Source of the DNA: Daldinia sp. FL1419
Taxonomy: Eukaryota > Ascomycota > Sordariomycetes > Xylariales > Hypoxylaceae
Direction: 5' to 3'
Assembly: GCA_025201765.1 (NCBI GenBank)
Contig: MU623381.1
Location: 62,001 to 126,000 of the forward strand
Length of the DNA stretch: 64,000 nt
The stretch's first letter is position 1. Every line of letters starts with the position of its first letter. Position numbers and translations under genes: made by a program. The notes beneath the pieces are model-generated. The model was given only the letters and a program-made list of their open reading frames with translations, was not told the origin of the DNA and did no database searches. This document shows, in pieces, positions 1-12,059 of this stretch.

Positions 1-1321
1 GGTAAGCCGAGGTGTTTGGAATGGATAAGGCACACGAAGTTCTTGATTCCCGAGGACGACTTGAACTATATATTATTGGTTCATCTATATTTTATTTCCT
101 ATTTACCAAGACCAACGAGTCGTCATTGGTTGTTATATTCTTAATATCGAGACCCTTTTTATCTTGTCTGATGCTATTCGGCTTGCAGCCTCGTGATGAT
201 GCAACGCTAACCTCATGGGATTGCGTTGTCTTACAATAAAATTCCAATGTCCTCATCTGAAATTAATTACTTTTATTCTCGATAACTACCTAGTGATATC
301 TGTCTATTTTCTTTTGTCTTCCTTTATAATATATCACGTGTGTAATTCATCCGAAGATCCAAAACCACTGCGAGCAACAACGGGTAATGAATCAATAGTC
401 AACGGGTAGCTCTTACCTGGAGGCAAGTACCTACCTGGTGAGGCTAGCTGGTGAGTCTATCTTCCACACAACGATACGGACCGAAGTTTAACCGCCACCG
501 CTACTGAATTGGAGGTGGTAGGTAAAGGTACCCTAGGTACCTAACGGCCGCGATGCATTTGTACCTTTTCTCTTGGACATTTCAATCTCACCCCGTGAAA
601 CCTTCATTTTCAGCCCATCACCATTGATATCCATGTCGGGTATATCGAGCATCAATACTCTCCCCTTTAATTGCTTTAACGTTGGATCGCAATTCTATCG
701 CAAGTATAGGACTTCCTTAATGAATTTACAGCAATTATTTTCGCGTCATCGGAGTGGAGGGACTTGTATTGGTGGTGGTCTTCGCTTTGTCGCGGTGAGA
801 AGCTGATCCAGTAAGTATTGCTGAACAAGGCAACTTACATCCAGGATCAAGATATTGCGCTGTCCGTCGCGTGATATTTTTATATCTCTTCCGTATCGAT
901 GGTACACGCCTAATTGACTCTCTTTTCGGACCTCAGATGACATTGTCAACTGTCGATTTCTCTTGCCCCGCGTATATTAGGATTCGTCTCGTCGCGACAA
1001 ACTCACGATTCGCCAATTCACATTTTCTTACTTATCTAAAGTTGAGACTTCCTCCTATCTCAGCATCATAATTATATCCTAGTGTCTATTGCAGACTCTT
1101 TTAGAGTACCAGCCATATCAAACCTTTACCCATCCGTGTAAATACCATACATGTCCGCCGTACCAAGTTTATAAACTTTACTCTTTGCCGTTGCGCTTAG
1201 GCGCTTGGCGACGCATCAGCTTCACTTGCTTCCTTACCAACCGCATTCACCTTATATTTGGGAGACACGCTTTAATAAGCGCGGCGTTCCTCCCGATTCT
1301 ACTTTCTATTATTTCTTGAGA
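1..1321. other. Intergenic region, left edge
   Basis: No convincing coding signal. Short open frames here have no family resemblance. There is an AGGTACC/CCTAGG-type tract near 520-545 and the presumed promoter of the zinc-knuckle gene just upstream of 1322. Confidence 0.5.
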
Positions 1322-3886
1322 ATGGCCCAAGTTGCCCCGGGCCTTGGGCCAGAACATAACGAACGCCCATGCTATAATTGCGGTATACGGGGTCATATGT
1401 TCACTGCATGTCCCGAGGAGCCTCGGAAAGTGCCGGCGTAAGTATTCATAACTCTCTTCATCTTGATATTATACCTAATCCCCCCCCCCCCCCTTCCGTC
1501 CTAATACCCACGATCGTGTGGACTAAAAATACGTTAGTGGATTAGAGGCCTCTTGGGCGCGACAGCAGTCAAGTACTAGTCCTCATAATGATAGCTTCGT
1601 GTCCAACAAGCGAAGTAAAGGCCCCGTGATTACGCGTTACCCCCCTCCACCACCTCCCGCCCCATCCCATCAGTCGCATCCACTGCCTCGTTTCGAGAAT
1701 TCTCCGCCTCAACCCTATAATTCCGGTCCGATCCCGGGCTATCCTCCGCTACTACCTTACGGCCCGGCGTTCGGAAATCATCCCCCGCCGAATCCATCCT
1801 ATGATAGATATGGACCCCCAGGACCACCACCTGGCCCTCATCAGCCGTTGAATCCGCCGGCTTACCAAGGCGCATACAATGCTGCTTATGGTCCACCGGG
1901 CCATATTCCCGGACCCTATGATCATCACCATATTCCTCCTCCTGGACGTCCTGCCCATTATTTCCCAACCGACTATCCCCCTGGTCCTCCTGGTCCTCCC
2001 GGTCCTCCCGGCCGACCCGACCTGTACCCACCAAGTCAACACCCCGTGGGTCCGCCAGGTCCCTCGTACGGTGCGCATCAACAATATCCACCTGGCCCTC
2101 CACTACCTTACCCGCCGCCGCCTAGTTTCGTGCCTCCGCCGGCCTCATATGGATTCCAAGGGCCTCCTCCCGGGTATCATCAAAATGAATATAGCCCTCC
2201 TCAGCGTGATCCTCCGGCCATATTTCGGCCATATCCACCGCTCGATCCTTATGCCTCGTATGGGGATGACAGAAATCGCTACGAGCGCGGACGGGATCAG
2301 CGTCGCTATGATGACAGGCGTTCAAGCGAAACTTGGCATCCTCAAGACGCGTGGCATGGTTCTCCACCATCAAATGGCCAGTCATATAGAGATGATTACC
2401 GCGATAGCCGGCACGGTAAATCCTCGTACCGTGAAGATCGACATCGTAGGCGAGGACACGGTAGATCTCAAGATGAGCGGCGTCGAGATCGCCCAGACCG
2501 CCCAGACCGGGTCCAGTATTATAAGAATTCGGACAAGTGGGATAGGCATCACCGGCGAAAACCCCAGCCATCAAAGACCCCAAGCGAAACAGCACGCCGC
2601 GATAGAAATTCCCTAGATAAAGAAACGCCAATAACGGCCAAGGCAGACCAAGAGCGCGAGCCTGGTGAGATAGTATCCGAGCCAGCTTCCGTGTCCGATC
2701 ATGGCGACCCGGAGGTGGCTGCCGAGATAACTAAAGATGAAAGCAATGAGGATTTTAATTGGGATGAGCGGACTATATTTCTAGAGTCTCCGTTAAATAA
2801 CAAGGTAGATCCTATTGCGACGCCCCTACCAACGCAATACTTCGAGGATGTAATGATACCCCCGGCGTTCGACGCGAAGGCTTTAAAATCACGTTATATC
2901 ACACCATGGAACATTGATGATTTCGCCCAAAGCGTCCGCGAAACTCGGGATTGGCAGGTAATGCAGTATCATCCCCTATTTCTAGCCCCAACAGAAATTT
3001 GCCTTGAAAAATTGGATGATTATAATAGAGCAGTCCAGAAAGACTCGAATGCTAGGGGCAATCGCAGAGACCGCCTTGGAAACTCACATGATACTGGCAA
3101 ACATCGCTTTAATAATTCGAAAGGATCAGGCCGATACCAAGGAAACCACCAAGATCCACGCTATAAAGCAGATCAAAAGAAGAGGAGATGGAATGATTTT
3201 CATGATGACACCTATGACTTTAAGGCAGAGAGACATCATCGTGATTCTTCATATGATGATCCAGTAAATAAAAGGTTAAAACCTGCATCGCCGCCCGAAC
3301 TTGGTGAGGTGGTCGAGGCAGATTCTCAGCAATCTTCCTATACACCCCCAAAGATACCTACCATACCTACGGATAACGTTAAATGTGTCCCGGAATCATG
3401 GGATACTCAGGACAGCCAATCACGATTAGAAAGTGCCAATAATAAAAACAACAGGCCACATCAAGACACGACAGCCCAGCGTAATAATCTACCGGTACCA
3501 GACAGTCAGGATACAGCTAATGCGCGGCCGTCAACACCACCGGGCCAGCCCGCTCACATACCTCAGCCACATAGTCGACCATCTAGCAGACAAAGCTCTA
3601 ACAGTGACAACAAAAGCCGCCCAGCTAGTCGACGCTCCTCATTCGGAAGCGACATATCCGAGTCCCAAGGATCGCCACTCGATCCCATCGAACGCGAGCT
3701 GCTAGGACTGGGGCGACCTTCGCCCTGTGGTACCGATAGCGGTGATGAGTCAACAAAGAGACCACTGAGCGATACAACGGCGAAGCTAAAGCGTCGACAG
3801 CCCATGCTTGAAGCCTATTCGTAAGTCGTATCCATAACCTCCACGTTGATGTTTAATGGCTAATGAGTTTTAGGCGGCGTTGGTAG
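1322..3886 (+). CDS. CCHC zinc-knuckle, proline-rich RNA-binding-like protein
   Basis: Model of three exons, 1322-1437, 1538-3820 and 3874-3886, giving 803 residues. The start at 1322 is the ATG directly before the zinc knuckle. Residues 17-30 read CYNCGIRGHMFTAC, a C-X2-C-X4-H-X4-C knuckle that binds single-stranded nucleic acid in this family. A long Pro/Gly/Tyr-rich stretch with PPGPPGPP-like runs follows, then an Arg/Asp/Ser-rich charged region, a short more conserved block around DNA 2740-3030 (INIDDF-like, with FLAPTEICLEKL), and a Ser-rich tail. The last intron has a clear CTAAT branch site and adds only RRW before the stop. Such architecture is typical of nuclear mRNA-processing proteins, but the function is inferred. 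Intron 1 carries an uninterrupted run of 14 C. Confidence 0.82.
1480..1493 (+). repeat. Poly-C tract inside intron 1
   Basis: Fourteen consecutive C residues lie inside the first intron of the zinc-knuckle gene, about 40 nt after the donor site. This is seen directly. It should be length-unstable. Confidence 0.9.
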
Positions 3887-4808
3887 TGGGGCGGCGTCGA
3901 GCTGTTACATAGCGGTTCAGGTGGACGTTATGCATATTGGTTTTTCTTTTAATTTAGGAAAATGTCTTCTGGCGCGAGTTATGAACCCAGTCAAAGCCCT
4001 GGGTCAGTTTATAGGGATATAGGGTATAGCCCAGTACGCGTAAGCATCCACGCTTTATCGTCAGTAACTTTAATAGCATAGCTATAGCGTACTCAAGTCG
4101 TGGTTCGAAGCCTGGTACGTGGGGGTGATAGGGTTTCCACTCAGCGGAGAGTATACATAGTATCGGGGTTATGTTTTCTATAGGTGCATTGGGTAAGGCG
4201 GGGATGGTCTGCAAAGTACCAAAGGTGTTCGGAGCTCTAACGGTTCTCTTTCAGGGATGTATACTGTATCAACATTGTATATATCGTTACGGATGATCAA
4301 GTACGCATTCATTGGTGGTTTAAGTTTGGAACAAAGCCCAGACATAATAAGTTGAGTACTTCATAATAGCATCCAGCCACAATCGGTTTGTAATGGCGGA
4401 AACCTGCGTTCTGTGATATTTCCGCCGAATACTCTTTTGCTTATTATTCCAAGCCTCAACAAGCATTGGCATTGTTCGTCGCCCTTCTATTGTCTACTCT
4501 AACACTAGTCTTTGTCTCTTCAGTTTCAAGATGAATGAATCTATTGCACAACCTAGATCACTCCGCTCATGCCCAGTTTCTTTGTACATATGATATAATT
4601 AGTATATTAATTGCATCCTCGAACGCCCCAGCTTTTCTTATTCAGTATCATCGGCCGTTCAATTCAGCCAAGCAAGTACGTTTAACCTACTACCCTTTTT
4701 TGAACCTCCCCCAAAGTCCTAGCCTTTTTGAGCGAGGTGAGAGAAGAGCGCAGGATTCCGGAAGAAATAGAAGCAAAACTCCAACAATCCCAAAGTAGCG
4801 CTGTCAAG
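3887..4808. other. Intergenic region
   Basis: I see no supported gene. A B-box-like GGTTCGAAGCC near 4101 was tested as a tRNA gene and rejected because no D stem or acceptor stem forms. The end of this stretch (4530-4808) may hold 5' UTR or an upstream exon of the Cys-rich gene. Confidence 0.4.
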
Positions 4809-5261
4809 ATGTGTACCGGGACGTGCTGGGTATACCGATGCAGGCAGTGCACCGGAATTCTGTATAAAGATACGGGCGTGTCGGGACACACGTGCAACGC
4901 GGCGCGAGGGAATCGGATCCGCGGGTGCTGCCGCACGGGCGTCGAGTACACGTTCTTCAGCAAGCTGTCGGACGAGCTGTGCGTGCTGTGCGGGCTCGGC
5001 GTGGAGTTGGAAGCGGTCGATGCGGATGTGTGCGACGTCGCGGAGGCTGAGCACGCGAGCTACGGGGAGAACGATCCGGAAGAGAACGGGCAGGAGGGCG
5101 GTGCTCGTCTTTTTGCTGTTATTGGCGGTGTGAAGATGGATTGGAGGGGGAGAGCTATTAAGGATGGGAATGGGGATGATGACGACGACGACGACGACGA
5201 TGGAGGTGCGTCGTTGAAGGACGGGGATGGGCGCGATGTTGATGCGATTAGGGGGGTGTGA
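4809..5261 (+). CDS. Small Cys-rich hypothetical protein with acidic tail
   Basis: A 150-residue frame from the first in-frame ATG. The frame is open for a further 27 codons upstream without ATG, so an upstream exon is possible. The N-terminal half has regularly spaced cysteines (C2, C6, C11, C14, then C29, a CC pair and a CVLC pair), suggesting a metal-binding or disulfide-rich fold. It starts MCTGTCWVYRCRQC with no signal peptide, so zinc binding inside the cell is more likely than secretion. The C-terminal half is Gly/Asp-rich with a run of nine Asp near 5178-5205. GC content is higher than in the flanks, which supports coding. I do not recognise the family. Confidence 0.55.
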   Translation: MCTGTCWVYRCRQCTGILYKDTGVSGHTCNAARGNRIRGCCRTGVEYTFFSKLSDELCVLCGLGVELEAVDADVCDVAEAEHASYGENDPEENGQEGGARLFAVIGGVKMDWRGRAIKDGNGDDDDDDDDDGGASLKDGDGRDVDAIRGV

Positions 5262-6151
5262 AGGTCCTAAGTTAAGTGCCTAACGTAACGGCATTTCGAA
5301 GCTTCCCTTGATTGAACTCTTTCCTGACCTGAAGCAGAGAAACTGGTTAGCAGTCCATATACGGATCATACCAAGAACTGGTTCGGGAGACTACGGAGGG
5401 CTTATCTCTGCTCTTGAGTCTTGGTCGATCGTCTGGTGGAAAACTAGTAAGTAGGTTCCCTGATCTTGAACCTGAACGTAGTGTCCTAGTAAACTTATCG
5501 ACATACGCAAGTTGATTTTTATTTGATAAGCAGAGAATAATAATAATAAAATAACACATTATCAGTTTATATTGTATATAACTATGAGGACTTGTGTGAA
5601 TATTGACTTTTTAATGCTGATGACAGAGTTCTAACCGTAGACCGTTGTGAGCAATATACGAGCTTCGGATTTACTTGCCAAAATTTACATTAAACGCAAG
5701 ACATGAAATGACAGATATTCTGTTCGGATGAGCCTAGATGGTTTAGTATTTGATGAGCGGCATGGTCGATTATATTGGCCCATGTATACTACACAGCGAA
5801 TGCCGTAGCTAGTCTAAGACAATAAGAACCTAATAAACACGAGTCGTTGCATTTTCACAAGAAGAAATTCTGAAAGCTTATACGGGATACATGTGCAAGT
5901 TATTAAATTTAATCCTATATACGGAGAATATTAAGTATGGCGGTGCTTCGCCAGAAACGCCAACATCTAAAGTTCGGACCAAACGCTTAATCCTTATTAA
6001 CGCTGCGCGCACAAGTTTAGGTATCCACGTATATATGTATCATTAGCTCGTATTAACCGACAGCCCGGCCCAAGCTATTATCGCCAGGCGAAACGACGGC
6101 TTGGACCGAGGGACGGACCGTCGGGGAGTAGGGAGGCGACGATGCCCTCTC
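5262..6151. other. Intergenic region
   Basis: AT-rich spacer between the 3' ends of two converging genes. No coding or RNA signal seen. Confidence 0.5.
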
Positions 6152-8314
6152 TTAGTTGCGGAGCTGGCCACAGGCACCGTTTCCGACAACCATGTTGACG
6201 CCGAAGAAGAGGTGGCCGATGGTGGCGGCACGGGTGCTGCCGCGGCAGACTCCGCTGTCCTCGGCGATGTAGCACTTGCCGGTGCTGGTGTAGCCGAAAC
6301 CACCGCAGTGCTCGGTGGTGGCGCAGAGGACGCAGCAGTCGCCGACGGAGGACATGGAGCCGTGGTCGACGAGAGAACCGTAGAGGAAGTTGATGCTCGA
6401 GCGGTTGATGGTCGAGGCGATGTTGTTGTTGGCACACTGGGCGTAGGCGGTGGGGGTAGGACCGACGGTGAGAGTGCTGGAGGTGGTGGCGGTGACGGTG
6501 GTCGTGGTGGGCACGTAAGAGGTGGTGTGGATGGTCTCCGTGGCAGCCTCGGTGACGGTGGTCTCGGCCGGGATGGGAACCTCGGTGGTGATGGTGGTGA
6601 TGGTGCTGACGGTGGTCTCCGTGACAGTGGTAGCGGGAGCAGTGAGGGTCTGGACGAAAGTGAGAACCGAGGCGGTGGAGGTGGAGGTGGTCTGAGTGGT
6701 AGTGCCACAGGCGACGACGGAAGCGTAGGTCTGGACATCGCCAGCGTTCAGGACAGGAGTGGGAACAGGGCAGCCAGGTTCGATGGTGCGAGCGGCAAGA
6801 ACACGGTGGATAGTTCGGGCCACGACGTTGGGGAGAGCAGACTTGATGGGGGTGAATCCAGCGGGGGTAGCAATGGTGGTGGTGCTGGCCGGGACGGTAA
6901 CAGTGCTGGTGGTGGTATCGGTAGCAGTGTCAGTGGTAGTCTGAGTGTCTGTCTCAGTGGTGTAGTCAGTGGTAGTGGTAGTGTAAGTATCAGTGGCCTG
7001 GGTCTCAGTCTCGGTCTCAGTGACAGTGGTGTAAACTGTAGTGGTGGTGGTCGAGGTGGGAGTGAGAGTAAGGGGCTGAGTGGTGGTGGCGACGATAACA
7101 GTGGTCTGAGTAATGGTGCTGGACTCAAGAGTGGTGTAGACAAAAGAAGGAGGCTTCTGGGCGAAGGTAGTCTGGCAGGTAGAAGGATCCTCAACGGAAG
7201 GAGCCTCATAATCAGGAGCAGGACCGGGGTTGGCGCAAGTACCGCTGCAGGTAGCAATGATCAAAGAACCACTCTTAGCCTCGGAATCCTCGACAGAAAC
7301 GACACCCTCGTTAACACGGCTGCCGTAAGTTGTGCAGACACGGTTCTTGAAGGTGAAGCTGACACAGCGAGCAGACTCGTCACACCTGCTGACACACTCG
7401 GCGTAGCTAGCCGAATCGTGCCTAGACACCCAGTTACCGTCGATGCTGAAGCCATCCAGAACATCGTAAGAGCAACCACAAGAACCGCCACCGACGACGA
7501 AGTCGGTAGGGGTGGGGCAAGGGGTAGACTCGGAGGAGCTGGAAGAAGAGCTGGAGCTCGAGGAGGTAGAGCTGGGCACGAATGAAGAGGAAGAGGTGAT
7601 GAGGAAGCTGGAGCTGCTTGAGGGGTCGAAAGAGCTGGAAGAGCTGGAAGCGGGCACCGAAGAGGAAGAGGTGACGAAGAAGCTAGAGGAAGAGCTGGAA
7701 GCAGGAACCGACGAGGAGGAGGTGGCTGAGACGGAGAAGCTGGAACTGCTCGACGGGTCAAACGAGCTGCTGGAAGCAGGCACGGAAGAAGATGAAGAGT
7801 AGTAAGAGCTAGAGCTAGAGGCGGGCACGGAGGAAGACACCGAGAAAGAGTAGCTGGAGCTGCTAGAGGGGTCCACTGAGCTGCTAGACGCAGGTACAGA
7901 GGAAGAGAAAGAGTAGCTGGAGCTGCTGGAGGGTTCCACTGAGCTGCTAGACGCGGGTACAGAGGAAGAGGAGAAAGAGTAGCTTGAGCTGGTGCTCGAC
8001 GCGGGAACGGACGAGGACTCGGAGTAGGAGTAGCTCGAGCTGCTGGAGGGGCCTACCGAGCTGTTGCTAGAAGCGGCGCCGGAGGAAGACGAAGAGGACT
8101 CCTGGGCGTATCCGCCGGAAGAGGTGCTCGTAGCGGCATACGAGGATCCCGTGGAGGAGGCACCCGAAGAGGAGGCCGTGACACCGGGGTATCCAGCCGC
8201 GCCCGAGGACGAGCTTGAGGCACCGGCACCAGGGTAGTTGGACGGGAAGACCGACTTACACCTAGCCGCCGCCTCCCTCGCAAGGAGGGCTACAAGGACA
8301 GTCTCGAACCTCAT
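6152..8314 (-). CDS. Secreted Ser/Thr-rich repeat protein with PAN-like Cys modules
   Basis: One uninterrupted frame of 720 residues. The N-terminus (MRFETVLVALLA, then AREAAA) is a short signal-peptide-like segment. Residues about 30-260 are Ser-rich, with SVPASSSS-type units repeated roughly eight times between 103 and 225. Residues about 278-360 form a Cys-containing PAN/apple-like module (CSYDVLDGF, YAECVSRCDE, CVSFTF). Residues 380-620 are Thr-rich and mucin-like. Residues about 626-720 form a second module of the same kind (CCVLCATTEHCGGFGY, KCYIAEDSGVC). Such proteins are usually heavily O-glycosylated and sit in or on the fungal wall, binding carbohydrate or protein through the PAN modules. 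No GPI-anchor signal is visible because the protein ends in GACGQLRN. Role inferred. Confidence 0.85.
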   Translation of the reverse strand: MRFETVLVALLAREAAARCKSVFPSNYPGAGASSSSSGAAGYPGVTASSSGASSTGSSYAATSTSSGGYAQESSSSSSGAASSNSSVGPSSSSSYSYSESSSVPASSTSSSYSFSSSSVPASSSSVEPSSSSSYSFSSSVPASSSSVDPSSSSSYSFSVSSSVPASSSSSYYSSSSSVPASSSSFDPSSSSSFSVSATSSSSVPASSSSSSFFVTSSSSVPASSSSSSFDPSSSSSFLITSSSSFVPSSTSSSSSSSSSSSESTPCPTPTDFVVGGGSCGCSYDVLDGFSIDGNWVSRHDSASYAECVSRCDESARCVSFTFKNRVCTTYGSRVNEGVVSVEDSEAKSGSLIIATCSGTCANPGPAPDYEAPSVEDPSTCQTTFAQKPPSFVYTTLESSTITQTTVIVATTTQPLTLTPTSTTTTTVYTTVTETETETQATDTYTTTTTDYTTETDTQTTTDTATDTTTSTVTVPASTTTIATPAGFTPIKSALPNVVARTIHRVLAARTIEPGCPVPTPVLNAGDVQTYASVVACGTTTQTTSTSTASVLTFVQTLTAPATTVTETTVSTITTITTEVPIPAETTVTEAATETIHTTSYVPTTTTVTATTSSTLTVGPTPTAYAQCANNNIASTINRSSINFLYGSLVDHGSMSSVGDCCVLCATTEHCGGFGYTSTGKCYIAEDSGVCRGSTRAATIGHLFFGVNMVVGNGACGQLRN
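7640..8010 (-). repeat. Minisatellite coding SVPASSSS units
   Basis: Inside the Ser-rich gene the DNA repeats an imperfect unit encoding VPASSSS followed by V/F-D/E-P-SSSSSYSFS. About eight units can be counted. Copy number in such tracts often varies between strains. Confidence 0.7.
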
Positions 8315-11300
8315 GTTGATGAAAGCACACAGGTAAGCAGAGTAAAACGAAGGACTTTGAACGAGTGTGTTAAAGAGCGACGAGAGACAAAGGCTGGTGT
8401 TCTAAATTCAGAAAATCCGGTCTCATCGCGGTCTATTTGAATGCATCTTCCATTGCAACCGGCGTCAGGGGCATCCGACACTAGGATACCAATTCATCAC
8501 GGTCCCGAGAAGAAAATCTCCATATCGCGTTCGACTAACCAAGCCTCCTACGAGTGATTTCAGCCGGTGCAGAATCTAGAGCAGACGTCTAGCCGAAAGC
8601 TAACTCTTCTGGGGACGGGCAGCCGTTAGGATCGAAAGATGACAGAGCGTCTAGGCCGTCTAGACCAAGCCGTCAGTGCTTTGTGGGGTAGCTGAAAGCC
8701 ACAAATCGACGACTATCGAGCGAGCTTAGGCTAACCTATATGCCAGGTACTAAGCGAAAAAACTGCCTAGGAAGATGGGCGGCAGCGTTCCGCACGTGGT
8801 TGAGATAAGCGAATATTGTGAAAATTGTTGTATACTTCGACGTAAGTGATCGAGCTTCGGCCAATTAACGCCCACGGCGGAGTACCGACAGCATGGACTA
8901 GACGATTTACCCCTGACTAGTTCCTAGCGTCGGTGCTCATTTTTGCGTAGCTGGGCATCTAGCCATCTAGCCTTTTCTACGATTGGCCACCTTAGTTTAA
9001 GTAGAAAGAAGTCGTAGGATTTCGTTCCAAGTTGGTTAGGTGACGACTTATATCCCTCTTTTGGTAGGGCGGCGACAGCTTGAGAACTGTTTGTTCCCGT
9101 GCTGAAATTACTAAGGCTATAGGATTTGTCTATATTCTGTCTAAGAAATGAACCTATTGAATATGTCTACCGGAGCGAATATCTCTTTACGTCTGACTAT
9201 AGGTCGCGTAAGTGCGATGTCTACTTAACTGACCTAGGTATAGACAGGGTCACTGCGTCCGAGCACGGCAAGACGACTATAGATATATGACGAAAACTCA
9301 TAAAACATACCTCAATAGTTGTTGGATTATCATGATCTAAATTTGACTAAAATCGCTACCTAGAGTAGAGCTGTTGTCGATCTCCGACTGTGTGTACCTG
9401 TATACATACATCGTGGGAGATGTCAAGGATAGGTGCTAAAGCTAATGTGAGGTACGGTCACAAATAACTAGACTAAGCCGTCCGAGCTAAATAAGTATCT
9501 CGTCATAGAGTACAGAAACCTACCTATCATTCCGCTCCATTGGAGGCTAGGCGCCACAAGCTCGCTCCGTCTGTAAGTCCGCCGTCTGCTAAAACGTAAG
9601 GCACCTAAGGAGCAGCCGGATTATGGATCTAATAAATCCTCCTAGCAACTGCTTAGAGAAACGGGAAATTACAGAAGAGCATAGGATGAAGCTAATTTTG
9701 CTATACTAGCGAGATATTGTATTCCTCTATAGTTTTATATTCATACCTTCGGGAATCAGCTGCGGGAAAAGTCATCCAGACGGCCGCTTGGATCTAAATG
9801 ACTTGAGGTGTAGAGGTGAAGTAGTTGAAGAAAAAATGTTATATAAAGAGAAACACATTCGCCATTCATGATCACCACCCTAGACGAATTTAACCTTGGA
9901 CTTGCAGTTTATTCCAGTGAACAGCGAATATTTGGTGAGGCGGTGCCTTAGCAATAAACAACTATCGAGGCGGGTCTCCCTCGATGGCAATGCCGAGGCC
10001 CAACTGGATTCCCGACAATCGGCCCTCTTCACCTGGGCCTAGAAGCCCGACGATGATCGTAATACCAAATAGTGTGTATGATCTACCAAGAGAATTTCAA
10101 GAGAGGGAATCCCGCCTACCTGATGAGAGCTGAAAAGGTAGGTAGTGTAATCTTTCTTATAGATCATCACATATAGAGATCATAGTAACCAACCCCCTTA
10201 ATGTTGCTCAAGACACTTATGTTTGTTAATTTGTCTTGTTGCGATTTAAAATGAATCTACGAAGATCAATAGGAGACATGATGTTTACGATCATTAAACT
10301 TTCATGTATAATATTAGAGACACAAGCCCAGATAAGGAAACAGAATCATGGTAACGCTTCCTATCGAGTTTGCGTTCTAACTTATAAAAATTTCAGCAGC
10401 GCACTCTCCTGAAAATAACTCTTAGAGGTGCTGACATATTCAAAATCTGGTAGTAAGTGGTAAGACACATTACGATTTATTTTCCATCGGGACCAAATCT
10501 TGAGAACTTTTACTGCTAGGTATAGCGGATTACCGATTGCATAAGAGACGGGCGATCTGGGGTCACTATATGATGCTACCAAACTAGCACGACTATTCCT
10601 ATTCAACGGCTTGCCACATCCTAATTTAATTAGGGGCGGGCCAAGTTTGACGATACTGTTAATTACCCCTTGGAGAATTACTCAAAGACAGAAGACTTTG
10701 GAGGTTTCAATGGCAGCCTGGAATAAACGTTCGATAGGTATCGCAAGAGGCGGTTTCTATTCTCCTCCCGTGCCGTTTATTCGCATGTGGGAAAACTATG
10801 TACGTCAACTCACTCTAGGAAAGGTTGATGGAATACTCTCTTAAGGGGTATGTTTTAAGGGGGATTGTAAGGATTATTTGCTACTTTACACTGACCTCGA
10901 ATAAAGGCATTAAGTGTGTACAATAGTTAACTTCCCGTGAGGCTCGGAATTTAGGACTAAATGTGTATATCACGAAGTAGAACAAGAAGCACGGAAATAC
11001 TCTGTTGTTCTGCGAGGAATTATGACATATACCTAGGTAGGTAGCTATATAACCGCGGAGGCTTACGTATGGAACAAGCTCTTTGTTCTATACGAAGGAC
11101 ATACAAAATTCTGATAATATACCTGGTCTTGTATTCTATATCGCCACTTACATTTAATGCCATATGTATACTGAAACAATCTTAATAGATAAAGAGTAGG
11201 ACGGGTAAAATACCTAGGGCTGTCCTGTTTTTCATACTCTCATAAGGCCTCGATTATTGTAGAGCACGCCAAAATTATCATTCTATCATTTTCTTTGGAG

Positions 11301-12059
11301 AACATATCCAGAACTCCTATGGTTATTTGTATCGAGCCCCCCTTCAGAAGGATTATGTGAGGTATAGTATTCCTTAGCGCTGAGTCGAAATATAATAACT
11401 AACGAAATTCCGTAGTTATCTTTTTCGTGAAATTGTATAGGCACCGTTCGGGATATTCTCTGATAAAAAGAAGTTATATTTGTTTCAAAAAGGAAAAAAA
11501 GGAGAAAAGAAAAAAAGGGGGAGGAGGGTCGGATAGCCTCAGAGTTTTACCAATAGTTATAGTTATTTTGAACGTGTTAATAAGAGTATTCTCTCACAGA
11601 AACAAATACTTCCAGTGGCCGCCTGGGCTCTGGCGATGCAGAGTTGGCTTCAAGAATTAGAAGGCTATTTATTGGTGATTAATGTCGTATGACCTGCTGG
11701 AAAATGTCAAAGCCAAAAGGTCCTTAGAGAGCAAATTTAGGTACCTAACCTAGGCTGCTAGGGAGGCAGGTAGGCATGAGTAAGCTCCGATAAGATAAAG
11801 CTACCCCGCCGACGAAACCCCGCTTTGATGCATATTGTGTACGTCGTAGGGCTGAAGGCAACGACGCAATGACATAAAGTGAAGCGGCGAATTCATATAA
11901 AGGTAGTAGTCGCAGTCTCCTGACACCGACAGTTTACTATAAAAAAGGGCAACCTGCATCTCCTAATTTATCCCTTCTACAACATCGAATTTAAACATCG
12001 AAACGCAATATTAATTCATCATTTGCATTACTTACCAGTTGGATGAACACATCTTCATC
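8315..12059. other. Gene-poor, CTAG-rich region
   Basis: About 3.7 kb with no gene I can support. The tetranucleotide CTAG is conspicuously frequent between about 8560 and 9560, and AGGTA/TACCT tracts occur near 11030 and 11740. A small GC-richer island at about 9965-10065 has a minus-strand frame of roughly 34 codons that looks coding-like, possibly a gene remnant. The right end contains the promoter of the PI31 gene. Confidence 0.45.

Noticed and set aside
1630..2631. Several long frames on both strands
   Set aside because: They overlap the Pro/Gly-rich exon of the zinc-knuckle gene; repetitive GC-rich codons keep other frames open.
4010..4112. tRNA-like B box (GGTTCGAAGCC)
   Set aside because: No matching A-box stem, anticodon stem or acceptor stem could be formed.
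6101..7585. 494-codon plus-strand frame, Gly/Asp-rich
   Set aside because: Antisense shadow of the Ser/Thr-rich secreted protein; its Gly-rich composition is the reverse complement of Thr/Ser codons.
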